From Euryarchaeota archaeon UBA605 (GTDB lineage Archaea; Thermoplasmatota; Poseidoniia; Poseidoniales; Thalassarchaeaceae), in NCBI GenBank assembly GCA_002504905.1, contig DATY01000029.1:6906-70905 (forward strand): a stretch of 64,000 nucleotides of DNA. The letters run 5' to 3'. The stretch's first letter is position 1; every line of letters starts with the position of its first letter. The translations under genes were made by a program, and so were the position numbers. Positions 55,901 to 63,404 of the stretch are shown piece after piece. The notes under the pieces are model-generated. The model was not told the DNA's origin. It was given only the letters and a program-made list of their open reading frames with translations, and made no database searches.

Positions 55901-55986
55901 CCTGCTCCAATAATTGTGTAAAATCCTGCTAAAATCAAGGTTGCAGCAATGGCCGCAACGGCATATTGGTTGTGTGTCAAAGCCAA
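52939..55986 (-). CDS. N-terminally anchored calcium-loop (TSP3-like repeat) surface protein
   Basis: A 1,015-residue protein with about two dozen DxDxDG calcium loops (DTDGDGLPDRME, DSDGDGMPDGYE, DTDNDGLADGEE) over nearly its whole length. One hydrophobic segment at about residues 8-34 (VAAIAATLILAGFYTIIGAG) serves as signal or N-terminal anchor; there is no C-terminal helix. The start is TTG 55986, supported by GAGGTGAT at 55990-55997 three bases upstream; no better in-frame start is near. A 16-base GC palindrome lies at the predicted transcription start. It resembles the 1,906-residue protein but lacks the propeller-like insert. A stiff calcium-dependent stalk is the likely structure. Confidence 0.87.
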   Translation of the reverse strand: MALTHNQYAVAAIAATLILAGFYTIIGAGLATVSGWEDGSLDIETSDSEIHIEGKDTDGDGLPDRMEQTLYGTDWRLSDTDNDGLEDGWEIDNGLDPLDSGEAAEPDPQTTNPDENDENTELNETFPNPDNGPFGDPDRDGLINMDEAELGTNPNLQDSDGDGLNDRWESLYTYTVETPQGPIKLLDPLDGNWDCYILTPEVKAQIKADIGASTFDAMGNQFGHSCDALLDLEQPEPDSLRNYVEERYDTNPLEEDSDGDLIADRYEIAFGNIDLSVHCGVIQFGTLTLQAPYHEYMSGPGDMTWFEEDMDGDGRLNGPGDWDSDGDGMPDGYEYCYALDQENKRFLNPANATDAYGDRDEDGLNNVEEYEVAYTWGPENFTSPLNSDTDNDGMPDGWEHLNGIHPNDDGANALEDPDFDGYDSDGDGGVRYDELVGVSTVHLISVELGEYVPVNKTILWVRTVQNSVYVNIPIKTQTEGWVYEINVNVGDEVLTRTQDLAIVVEQHERFTNLDEYNARDRDGDGITDGRSTNPLVADTDNDGLIDGIEVIGWTIRVVDNGVKDVLVRSDPGVFDTDSDGLSDAVEYYETFTNATDRDTDSDGLEDFTEAMDGFYWNLTEKYFTNASSFDTDNDGLADGEEVVDGQDQYITHGNNADSDGDGLDDGGEVLFIPRPWQAATNPLINDTDEDGQPDGWEMQVFSIQQNTNSHSLWISSTNWLPPGCDNMFECGLGPGGWVWTNYVQGFSTSGDRDGDGVMDPKYFLHEMNLSGFVIPNNGRWALDPAYGSLTDNIYDIDNDTLMNQLEAPDRWNTNPVNDDTDGDKLPDGWEVFYSGEAISLGIVDNNSLNALGARGPMDPAMIDSDLDGIDDGQEDFDRDGLNRTNLLYRYCPGWDDPQNAECHIDPMNDYGQRFYDDLENYTNFEEMQNGTSPILNDTDGDQWFDGSEVFHQDQDGDGMWAGWEYFFDFDPFDAADANIDSDGDGSLNKCENKWNTNPKDPVSFPSQGELCNQFE
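53005..55830 (-). repeat. Array of calcium-binding TSP3-like loops inside the 1,015-residue protein
   Basis: About two dozen degenerate DxDxDGxxDxxE units, irregularly spaced at 20-70 residues and without a long interruption, the same repeat type as in the 24-29.6 kb gene. Copies differ too much at DNA level to be a recent tandem expansion. Confidence 0.85.
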
Positions 55987-55989
55987 TTT

Positions 55990-56041
55990 ATCACCTCGCG
56001 CCCCCTAGGGGGCGTACAGTTGACTTCAAGATATGATATAA
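55990..56041 (-). promoter_or_regulatory. TATA-like box, 16-base GC palindrome and Shine-Dalgarno of the second calcium-loop gene
   Basis: On the minus strand, TTATATCATA (56032-56041) predicts a start near 56010. That point lies inside the perfect palindrome CGCCCCCTAGGGGGCG (55999-56014), followed at once by GAGGTGAT (55990-55997) and TTG. The palindrome stands out in AT-rich DNA; it could be an operator or, if transcribed whole, a 6-bp stem with a CTAG loop beside the ribosome site. Confidence 0.5.
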
Positions 56042-56069
56042 TGTTTCATTACTGATGTGCTGAGATTAG

Positions 56070-57161
56070 TTACGAAGAAATTTCATTTAGAGATACTAAT
56101 CTAACAATATTACAATTATTTTTAGAAGAAAAGCTACTCCTAACACTACGACCATTTGCCCTCTCCCAGCAACCACTCATTACACCACAAAATAACGCTG
56201 GATGAAAGCATGAAGTAAAAGAAATTTCTATACCTCCAAAATCATCAATGAAATCAATTGATTCTATCCTACCAAGTCCTTGCTTCGCCAGATGACGTTT
56301 ACTGGCATTAATCCAATCTTTACCTCCAGAAATCAAAATATGATGACCTTGATTATAGAATATTTCTCTAATAGTATCTGAAAAAATACTCCACAATAAA
56401 CTTCTTTTTTCATCAATTCCTTCCCATTGATAACAATCATCACGGCTCTCAAATATTTCATTTAAATAAGGAAGGAAATAGTTTTCAAAACGAAGTATTG
56501 TATCCTGATTAATCATTGCAAATCTTCTACCCATAATAGTCCAATTTTTCCCAAAATCAATTTCTAATGAGTCCCAGAAATCATGAAAATTTCTTTCTAA
56601 AATTTTCGGTTTATCATGGAACCAATTTAGATTAATTATTTTTGGAGAAGGTATATCCATATTGTCTTGAGACATCATTAAAATCAAACTCTCAGACTTA
56701 TTTTGATTCCATCGAAATCTATGTCTTTTACCAGTAGCTTTTTCCCAATTAGCAGAGAAAATTCCCGAACATAATGGGCCATTGAGCGGATATTTAATCA
56801 GAAATCTAATTTCATCATTATCATCAATTAATTCAAAATCTCCGAGGCCTCTTTCGAACCAATCGATTCTAGTTTTTTTCCATCTTTCAGGATTTCTTCC
56901 TTTTGGAAAGGAGGTTCTTGATATTGAAGAAATCCATTCTTCTGATTCGGATGATGCATGGGCCAATCGGCGACCTAAACTAAGTCCACTCCTCTTCTCA
57001 ATACCTGAAATAAATAAATCAAAAAGAATTGCATCAACCCTCCATACTGGATGGAAAATTTTCTGGGAGTCCAAGATTAAACCACATTCACTAGGAATCC
57101 ATCGTTTTTTGATATTCAAAAGTAAGGATTCATCCTTATTGTTACTAGCAAAAAACCTCAT
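56070..57161 (-). CDS. Tandem-domain cytosolic protein, possibly V4R-like
   Basis: A 363-residue soluble protein built of two similar halves. Residues about 100-150 (RGLGDFELIDDNDEIRFLIK, then PLCSGIFSANWEKATGKRHR) align by eye with about 285-343 (QGLGRIESIDFIDDFGGIEI, then ALFCGVMSGCWERANGRSVR). The pattern of G-x-G, a strand and then G-hydrophobic-W-E-x-x-x-G is reminiscent of V4R (vinyl-4-reductase) small-molecule-binding domains. I do not recognise the family with certainty. It lies four bases downstream of a class I aminotransferase, so the two are probably co-transcribed. The internal duplication is visible; the V4R link is an inference. Confidence 0.55.
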   Translation of the reverse strand: MRFFASNNKDESLLLNIKKRWIPSECGLILDSQKIFHPVWRVDAILFDLFISGIEKRSGLSLGRRLAHASSESEEWISSISRTSFPKGRNPERWKKTRIDWFERGLGDFELIDDNDEIRFLIKYPLNGPLCSGIFSANWEKATGKRHRFRWNQNKSESLILMMSQDNMDIPSPKIINLNWFHDKPKILERNFHDFWDSLEIDFGKNWTIMGRRFAMINQDTILRFENYFLPYLNEIFESRDDCYQWEGIDEKRSLLWSIFSDTIREIFYNQGHHILISGGKDWINASKRHLAKQGLGRIESIDFIDDFGGIEISFTSCFHPALFCGVMSGCWERANGRSVRSSFSSKNNCNIVRLVSLNEISS

Positions 57162-57165
57162 GTTA

Positions 57166-58368
57166 TCAACTACTCAAGAATCTTTCAATTCTTCGAAATG
57201 CCTCTTCAAGTACTGGAATTGGGGGCAGACAAACCATCCTAAAATGACCAGCCCCAAATTCAGGTGAAAAACCTGAACCATGAACAACTAATACATGTTC
57301 CTGATGCAATAAATCTAGCACCCATTTCTTATCATCTATTTGATGTTCAGGTTTTGTTAATCTAACAAATAAATAGAATGCTCCTTTGGGACTTTCACAT
57401 GAAAGACCATCAATTTCATTAATTCTTTTTAGACAATAATTCATTCTATTTTCAGTTAATTTACGGTGTTCATTAAGCCATTCTTTAGATTCTTTAAGTC
57501 CTGCTAGATATCCATACTGTGCAGGAGTAGATGCGCAAAGACGACTCCTTAGAATTCTTTCTACACCATCCCTAACTAATCTGAGAACATTATGAGGATC
57601 ATGCCAAGCCATATATCCTATTCTCCAACCAGGAGCAAAATATACCTTAGAGACCCCATTTAAACTAATTACAGGTACATTCTTAGAAAGAGAGGCGACT
57701 GAGACAAAATTTTCTGAAAAATCCAAACCATCATAAATCTCATCAGCAATTATTGTACAATTAGGCCATTCCTCAGCAATTTTAATTAATTCTTTAATCT
57801 CACTTTCTGTGGCTATATTACCTGTAGGATTATTTGGATTAATTAACACTAATAATTTAACTGAATCATTCATTTTTTTATTAATATCTTCCAAATCAAT
57901 TTTCCAACCTTCAGATGATTTAAGCCTATATTCTACTGTCTTGGCCCCGTACATCTGTGGATAAGCCATGTATGGTGGATAATGAGGACCTGGTGCTAGT
58001 ACAGTATCATTTTCTTCTAAGAATGCTGCAAATAGGATTTGCAGAGCCTCTGTAACTCCATGAGTTACATATACATCATCCATTCTGCATTTCCAACCTT
58101 TAGATTTTTCCGATTCGGAAATTGCTATTCTTAATTCATCTAATCCATAAGAGGGCCCGTAACCATTGTCTTGCCTTTCCAAGGCGTTCTTATATTCATT
58201 AATCATATGATCAGGAGTTGGTAGACCATCATATGCCAGAGGATCTCCAATATTTAATCTAATAATATCATGACCCTGATTCTCTAATTCTATAGCTGGA
58301 ACTACTACATCTCTTATCGCATACTCTATTGAAGAAGCACGATTTGACACTTTGACCGGTTCCGACAT
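57166..58368 (-). CDS. Class I PLP-dependent aminotransferase (alanine/aspartate aminotransferase-like)
   Basis: A 400-residue cytosolic transaminase. It shows LNIGDPLAYDGLPTP, NGYGPSYGLDELR, VTHGVTEALQILFAAF, LINPNNPTGN, IIADEIYDGLDF, the PLP lysine in LNGVSKVYFAPGWRIGY, and the C-terminal Arg in HFRMVCLPP. The pattern fits AlaT-like enzymes that exchange amino groups between alanine or other amino acids and 2-oxoglutarate; the exact substrate cannot be told from sequence. ATG 58368 is chosen; a TTG 33 bases upstream is in frame. It sits between alaS (46 bases upstream) and the tandem-domain gene (4 bases downstream), likely one operon, and the alaS link agrees with alanine metabolism. Confidence 0.92.
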   Translation of the reverse strand: MSEPVKVSNRASSIEYAIRDVVVPAIELENQGHDIIRLNIGDPLAYDGLPTPDHMINEYKNALERQDNGYGPSYGLDELRIAISESEKSKGWKCRMDDVYVTHGVTEALQILFAAFLEENDTVLAPGPHYPPYMAYPQMYGAKTVEYRLKSSEGWKIDLEDINKKMNDSVKLLVLINPNNPTGNIATESEIKELIKIAEEWPNCTIIADEIYDGLDFSENFVSVASLSKNVPVISLNGVSKVYFAPGWRIGYMAWHDPHNVLRLVRDGVERILRSRLCASTPAQYGYLAGLKESKEWLNEHRKLTENRMNYCLKRINEIDGLSCESPKGAFYLFVRLTKPEHQIDDKKWVLDLLHQEHVLVVHGSGFSPEFGAGHFRMVCLPPIPVLEEAFRRIERFLSS

Positions 58369-58413
58369 GGACCTGGGAAGGAGTGAAGTCTCATGAATCA
58401 AACGGATAGATAA

Positions 58414-61293
58414 TCAAATATCTAACAATTTTCTGGCTGCCTCAAGGGCAGCAGGGATACCCTCTGGATTAGACCCACCACCCTGAGCAAAAGTAGGCCT
58501 TCCACCTCCACCTCCATTGATATGAGATGAAATTGCATTCAAAATCTCAACTGAGTTATGCAAATTAGAAGCCTTGGTATTTTCTGTAGTTGCAACGATT
58601 AATTTTCCTCCGCCATCCCTACTTCCGATTATGGCTAAAGTTGGTTTAGATTCATCTCGTGTCAATTCAGAGAGCATTTTCATTAATTGTTTAGAATCTC
58701 CAGAGGATTCCATAATCACATATCTAATCCCATCTTTATGAATTGCTTCATCACCACCTCCACTAGTTCTCAGCCTTACGATTTCAGCTTCTAAATTAGA
58801 TATCTGTTTTTGTTGTGATTTCCATTCTTGAAAGAACTTATTTACTGCCTTAGGTAAGTCATCTGACTGGACTCCCAATATCTCAGATGCTTCACTAAGA
58901 ATACGCTCTTGTTTCCTCGCATGTTCTCTCGCCGTATCCCCTGCCACGATTTGCAGACGCTCTACTCCGTCTTGGACTTGACTGGAGCGAACTATCCTTA
59001 ATTCTCCAATCAAACCTGCTTCATCGTGATGAGTTCCTCCACAAGCTTGAGTATCAAACTCTCCGATCTTAATTATTCTGATTTCCTGATGTTTTGGAGG
59101 TCCTCCTTGGTAAATTTCGAATCCAAATTTAGCATCTGCCTCTGCTCTATCGAGAATTATTTTTTGTACTTTAGGATTTAATTGGATAATATCATTGGCT
59201 CTATCTTCAATTTGATCCAATAGATCTCTTGACATTCTAGAATGGTGCGTCAAATCAATTCTGGCATATTTTTGTCCTTTATTAGAGCCTGCCTGTCTAA
59301 TATGTGGTCCAAGAATCTCTCTGGCCGCCCCTCCAACTATATGTACAGCAGTATGATGATCCATTAATTGTCTTCTTCGGACATCATTTACTTCTGCATC
59401 AACTTTACCTCTACTTAGGGAGCCATCAGTGAAATGGATAATCACATCATCTTCAATTCTAGTATCTAGAACATTAATTATTGTACCATCTTGTTTATGA
59501 AAATATCCCTGATCACCTAATTGGCCACCCCCCTCAGGATAGAAAAGTGTTCTATCGAGAATAACAAAGTGAGTTGGAGTAGAAATTACTTCATTTGAAA
59601 AATTAATTTTTACAGAATCTTTGTTTATCTCGCCACAATAAATTACTTCTGCAATGAAATGATTTTCACTTGTATCCAAATAATAATCTTTAGAAGTGAC
59701 AGGAAATTTCTTTTTGAGGAAATTATTCTTATTTTTAATCTTCGCAGCATCTTTAGTTAGTCTTGCATTCCTATCTGCCATAACTGCTGAAAATCCAACT
59801 CTAACAGATAGACTACTCCAACCTAAATCATGAGAAATTTCCATTACCATTTCCGGATTAAGTCCCCTTTCTTCAGAGAGTCTAAATAATATTGAATCTG
59901 GAACCTCTGTTGCACTCTTTGGAATACTTTGTAAAGCCGTTTTTACTGCTGATTGCCCTTTTCTCAACATTTCATGATATCTAGATTCTTCCAACTCCAA
60001 GAGTAAAATAATTCCTTCTTCATTTTGAATGAAGTTTCCAATATTTAGATGATTTTCTATGTGATGCTTTCCTAGATCTGCTAAGCTTACATTTAAATTT
60101 AAATCACTTTTCATTCTACATACTCTTCTAGCAAGCATCCTTGCAAGATAACCAGCTTTTGTGTTACTCGGTATCAAGCCATCACCTAACATATTACACA
60201 AGGCATGCATATGATCAGGTATTGCATAAATAGAAGATAAAGGCTCAGTGATACGTTTCAAATCAGAAACTGATATCTTAATATTCTGCGAATTCAATCT
60301 TTCAATTAATCTAGTATAAAGTGAATTGACATTTGTGCCTACATCAATATTTAATATACCTGCCAATCTAGATAATTCTGATAATAATGCAGTTGTATCG
60401 ACATCTAAATTTAAATCATTAACCATTGATTCAAAACCGATAGTTTCCTTTAACCAGGATACTGATTCTGGGTATATTGCTTCATAAATTGTCGGAGTCC
60501 CAGCTGCTGCCCAACAAAATCTTTCTAATCCATAACCAGTGTCTATAATCTGTAAATCCATCTCTCGATATCTTAATCCTTTAATCTGAATATCTCCATC
60601 TTCATGCTCCTCTAAATTCATGAATACTAAAGTAGCCAATTCCAAACCTCCTACTATTACTTCGAGTGCTGCTCCTGCATTTCCACCTCCAGACCAAGGA
60701 TTCTCAACGTAGGTTATTTCTAACGGGTTGATTCCAAATGTGTTTACTAGCATATCGTCACAGAAACGAACGCATTGATCAATCCAATATACTACCTCGC
60801 CATCATTGGGTCTATTGAATGAATGATGAGCCATCATCTCGAAAGTCGTCAAATGCCTCCCTGAACGGCCAACTGCTGCAACATCAGTAAGTCTAATACA
60901 AGGCTGAGAAATACATAGTGGATTTGCGGGTGGAGGTACCCGGCCACTTGTCACATGAGGTTGAAAATCTGCAATACTTGCTATTGTGAGATGAATATCA
61001 TCTCTCCACCGAGCAATAACTGGATATGGCTCTATTTTACTATGACTATTTGCAGAAAAATAATCTAGAAATGATGACCTCATTGAATCTTTAAGTTCTT
61101 TACCTCTCATGGGAAATCCATCAATAATCGGAGTGCCAATAAATGTGTATGGATCTTCATATGTGTCTCCCGAGGTTGTCCTATTTTCATCACGTGTCCA
61201 AAAGTAAAGACCTGTTACAGAACAAGTTCTTCTGAGATGTCCTGATGCTTCCCAAAAGGGGATATGAACTTCTCCAAACACCATCTCATGCAC
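58414..61293 (-). CDS. alaS: Alanyl-tRNA synthetase, archaeal type
   Basis: Charges tRNA-Ala and clears mischarged tRNA. Present are the class II core (SQPCIRLTDVAAVGRSGRHL, ENPWSGGGNAGAALEV, DTGYGLERFCWAAAG), an editing domain with DHHTAVHIVGG and CGGTHHDEAGLIG, and a C-Ala domain with the Gly-rich HINGGGGGRPTFAQGGG. The length of 959 residues is normal for archaea. The N-terminal zinc-binding segment normally near CxxC...CGD..C retains only its first Cys (RRTCSVTGLYFW, then TSGD). GTG 61293 or ATG 61284 may be the start; the family usually has a few residues before this point, which favours the GTG. It is divergent from rtcB. Confidence 0.97.
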   Translation of the reverse strand: MHEMVFGEVHIPFWEASGHLRRTCSVTGLYFWTRDENRTTSGDTYEDPYTFIGTPIIDGFPMRGKELKDSMRSSFLDYFSANSHSKIEPYPVIARWRDDIHLTIASIADFQPHVTSGRVPPPANPLCISQPCIRLTDVAAVGRSGRHLTTFEMMAHHSFNRPNDGEVVYWIDQCVRFCDDMLVNTFGINPLEITYVENPWSGGGNAGAALEVIVGGLELATLVFMNLEEHEDGDIQIKGLRYREMDLQIIDTGYGLERFCWAAAGTPTIYEAIYPESVSWLKETIGFESMVNDLNLDVDTTALLSELSRLAGILNIDVGTNVNSLYTRLIERLNSQNIKISVSDLKRITEPLSSIYAIPDHMHALCNMLGDGLIPSNTKAGYLARMLARRVCRMKSDLNLNVSLADLGKHHIENHLNIGNFIQNEEGIILLLELEESRYHEMLRKGQSAVKTALQSIPKSATEVPDSILFRLSEERGLNPEMVMEISHDLGWSSLSVRVGFSAVMADRNARLTKDAAKIKNKNNFLKKKFPVTSKDYYLDTSENHFIAEVIYCGEINKDSVKINFSNEVISTPTHFVILDRTLFYPEGGGQLGDQGYFHKQDGTIINVLDTRIEDDVIIHFTDGSLSRGKVDAEVNDVRRRQLMDHHTAVHIVGGAAREILGPHIRQAGSNKGQKYARIDLTHHSRMSRDLLDQIEDRANDIIQLNPKVQKIILDRAEADAKFGFEIYQGGPPKHQEIRIIKIGEFDTQACGGTHHDEAGLIGELRIVRSSQVQDGVERLQIVAGDTAREHARKQERILSEASEILGVQSDDLPKAVNKFFQEWKSQQKQISNLEAEIVRLRTSGGGDEAIHKDGIRYVIMESSGDSKQLMKMLSELTRDESKPTLAIIGSRDGGGKLIVATTENTKASNLHNSVEILNAISSHINGGGGGRPTFAQGGGSNPEGIPAALEAARKLLDI

Positions 61294-61325
61294 TGCCTAA
61301 CATGTCTCGGAATAGTTAGACCAAC

Positions 61326-61336
61326 TTTAATACAAT
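61326..61336. promoter_or_regulatory. TATA-like element in the alaS-rtcB divergent spacer
   Basis: TTTAATACAAT in the 71-base spacer could serve rtcB (about 33 bases before ATG 61365). Its complement ATTGTATTAAA could serve alaS (about 38 bases before GTG 61293). Both distances imply short leaders of roughly 8-20 bases. Confidence 0.35.
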
Positions 61337-61364
61337 TGTTGAAAGACCTGTCCGACTTATTGAA

Positions 61365-62861
61365 ATGTATGCTCTAATTCGGCAGTCTATGGCTGGGGAG
61401 TGGAGAGAACATCTACATCCTGATGGCCCAGGCAGAATTCGGATTAGTAAACATGGTTCTATGAAAACAGATGCTATCATGGTAGCTGATTTAGAACATT
61501 TAGGAGCACATTCTGATGATAGGTCTCCAAATCAGTTGGTCAATACCGCTTCATTAGATGGAATTGTAGGAAATGCTTGGGCAATGGCAGACTGGCATTT
61601 TGGATATGGTTTTCCTATTGGAGGTGTCGTAGCGACTGATGTTAACTCAGGTAATGAGGGAGGAGCCATTTCACCAGGAGGGGTTGGGTTCGATATCAAC
61701 TGTGGAGTGAGATTATGTTCTCTGGATGTTGAATATAAAGATATTAATCCTAAATCTTTAGCTAGGAAATTGGCAGATTCAATACCTGCTGGCGCTACTA
61801 GTAAGGGTGGAGTAAAATTAGATTCTACAGAAATTGATATGGTGCTTTCAGAGGGAGCAAGTGCAGCAATAGAAATGGGATGGGGAGAATCTAGAGATCT
61901 TGAGTTTATTGAATCAAATGGAATTTTAGAAACTAATGAAAGAAATTTAGGTGAAAGGGCGAAAAAGAGAGGGAGCAAGTCTATGGGAACATTGGGGTCA
62001 GGTAATCACTTCTTGGAGTTACAAGTAGTTGATAGAATTGTTGATGAAAAAGCTGCTGACGCATTTGGAATTCGTAAAGGGCAAATTACAGCTATGATTC
62101 ATACTGGTTCCAGAGGTCTAGGGCATCAGGTTTGTTCTGACCATGTTTCTAACATTGAACAATACTATTCTAAAAGGGAAAATTCTTGGTACGCAGAGAA
62201 ATGGAATATGAAAATTCCAGATAGGCAATTAGCTGCCGCTCCAATTTTTAGTAAAGAAGGGCAGCAATATTTTGATTCTATGTCAGCAGCAGGAAATTTT
62301 GCATTTGCAAATCGTTCTGCACTCACGCAAAGACTCAGGAATATATTGAGACAAGAAATTAGAATAGATAGTGATCTTGAGGTAATCTATGATGTAAGTC
62401 ACAACATAGCTAAAATAGAAAATCACAAAGTCCATGGAGTTTCATGTGAATGTTGTGTTCATAGGAAAGGAGCCACAAGAGCACTCGGTGGCGATCACTC
62501 AGAGCTAGCAAGCAAGTTCTCAGGAATTGGGCAGCCAGTACTTGTTCCAGGAGATATGGGTACCGCTTCATGGGTTTTATCAGGACCAGAAAGTGGAGGC
62601 AATGACGCTTTTTCTTCATCATGTCACGGGGCTGGAAGAAAACTTTCTAGGACGGCAGCAAGGAGTAAAATAGACTCATCAGAACTGAAAAAACAACTTG
62701 AAAATAATGGAATTAATGTGCATACAAAAACTCCTAATGTTCTTTCAGAAGAAGCCCCTGATGCATACAAAGATGTTGATGAAGTAATAAGATTGACTTG
62801 TGAAGCAGGGTTAGCCAGACCTGTAGCAAGAATGAAACCATTTGCTGTAATCAAAGGGTAA
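61365..62861 (+). CDS. rtcB: RNA-splicing ligase RtcB
   Basis: GTP- and manganese-dependent ligase that joins 2',3'-cyclic-phosphate and 5'-OH RNA ends, mainly tRNA exon halves. Catalytic and metal residues are all visible: Cys in GGVGFDINCGVRL, GSGNHFLELQ, HTGSRGLGHQ, DVSHNIAKIENH, and the guanylylated His in SCHGAGRKLSRTAA. The length of 498 residues is normal and there is no intein. The first ATG is used; ATG 61389 (MAGEWREHLHP) would remove eight residues. Archease, its activator, is encoded at 52454-52930. T-runs just after the stop probably terminate transcription. It is divergent from alaS. Confidence 0.98.
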   Translation: MYALIRQSMAGEWREHLHPDGPGRIRISKHGSMKTDAIMVADLEHLGAHSDDRSPNQLVNTASLDGIVGNAWAMADWHFGYGFPIGGVVATDVNSGNEGGAISPGGVGFDINCGVRLCSLDVEYKDINPKSLARKLADSIPAGATSKGGVKLDSTEIDMVLSEGASAAIEMGWGESRDLEFIESNGILETNERNLGERAKKRGSKSMGTLGSGNHFLELQVVDRIVDEKAADAFGIRKGQITAMIHTGSRGLGHQVCSDHVSNIEQYYSKRENSWYAEKWNMKIPDRQLAAAPIFSKEGQQYFDSMSAAGNFAFANRSALTQRLRNILRQEIRIDSDLEVIYDVSHNIAKIENHKVHGVSCECCVHRKGATRALGGDHSELASKFSGIGQPVLVPGDMGTASWVLSGPESGGNDAFSSSCHGAGRKLSRTAARSKIDSSELKKQLENNGINVHTKTPNVLSEEAPDAYKDVDEVIRLTCEAGLARPVARMKPFAVIKG

Positions 62862-63353
62862 CTATTTTTTTTGGTAATGAATTTCGATAACGTCGTTATC
62901 TAACATCAGATAGTTTTCGAAATCTTGATTGATTTCTCCATTCACAAACATCACTATTTCATGCTCAGAATCAACTTTATACTCGAGAATTTGATCAGAA
63001 TTGAATACCTCTCCCCAGATATTGAAAAACGCACCAATTGGAGCTGAGATTTGACTCGGTGTTTCGATATGCAGCCTTCCAGAGTCGTCATGAGTATGAA
63101 TTCCCCTCATTCCATCTGGACACTCTGAATCCTGTATCCCTATATTTTGAGATATATACTGCTCATTCCCATTAATGAATATCGACAGGCTGCTGTGAGT
63201 ATGACTAATATCGCTAGAATGACTTCCAAGACAGGTTTCTTCAATAGGCCATGAATCATTTTCAATCAAATCTGTATTACCTGTTGTACTTAATATTACA
63301 AATACCAAAGTTGCAGCAATCGCCCCACCAAACAAGATTTTTTCTAAATCCAT
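62862..63353 (-). CDS. Membrane-anchored or exported His-rich protein of unknown function
   Basis: A 163-residue protein with an N-terminal hydrophobic segment (about residues 7-24, LFGGAIAATLVFVILSTTG) followed by an exported domain. It contains SHTHSSLSIFINGNEQYIS, then NIGI, then MRGIHTHDDSGRLHIETP, a His pattern seen in a widespread uncharacterised exported family in which HxH and HTHD...H segments recur. The clustered His and Asp could bind a metal such as copper or zinc. Two Cys (EETCLGSH, DSECPDG) could form a disulfide. The fold after this resembles a small beta-grasp (VMFVNGEINQDFENYLMLDN). Role unknown. Confidence 0.7.
   Translation of the reverse strand: MDLEKILFGGAIAATLVFVILSTTGNTDLIENDSWPIEETCLGSHSSDISHTHSSLSIFINGNEQYISQNIGIQDSECPDGMRGIHTHDDSGRLHIETPSQISAPIGAFFNIWGEVFNSDQILEYKVDSEHEIVMFVNGEINQDFENYLMLDNDVIEIHYQKK
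62865..62872 (+). terminator. T-run terminator of rtcB
   Basis: Eight consecutive T begin four bases after the rtcB stop, the classic archaeal termination signal. On the other strand these bases are the final Lys codons of the convergent gene, so the signal lies within that coding region. Confidence 0.5.
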
Positions 63354-63404
63354 GATAATCCGAGTACGGTAGTTCTCTTGAACTATGAGGTCATAGGAAT
63401 CTCA

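Noticed and set aside
57268..57400. Possible attachment or tRNA-like sequence near the aminotransferase end
   Set aside because: No cloverleaf, T-loop consensus or flanking repeat was found. The region is ordinary coding sequence.
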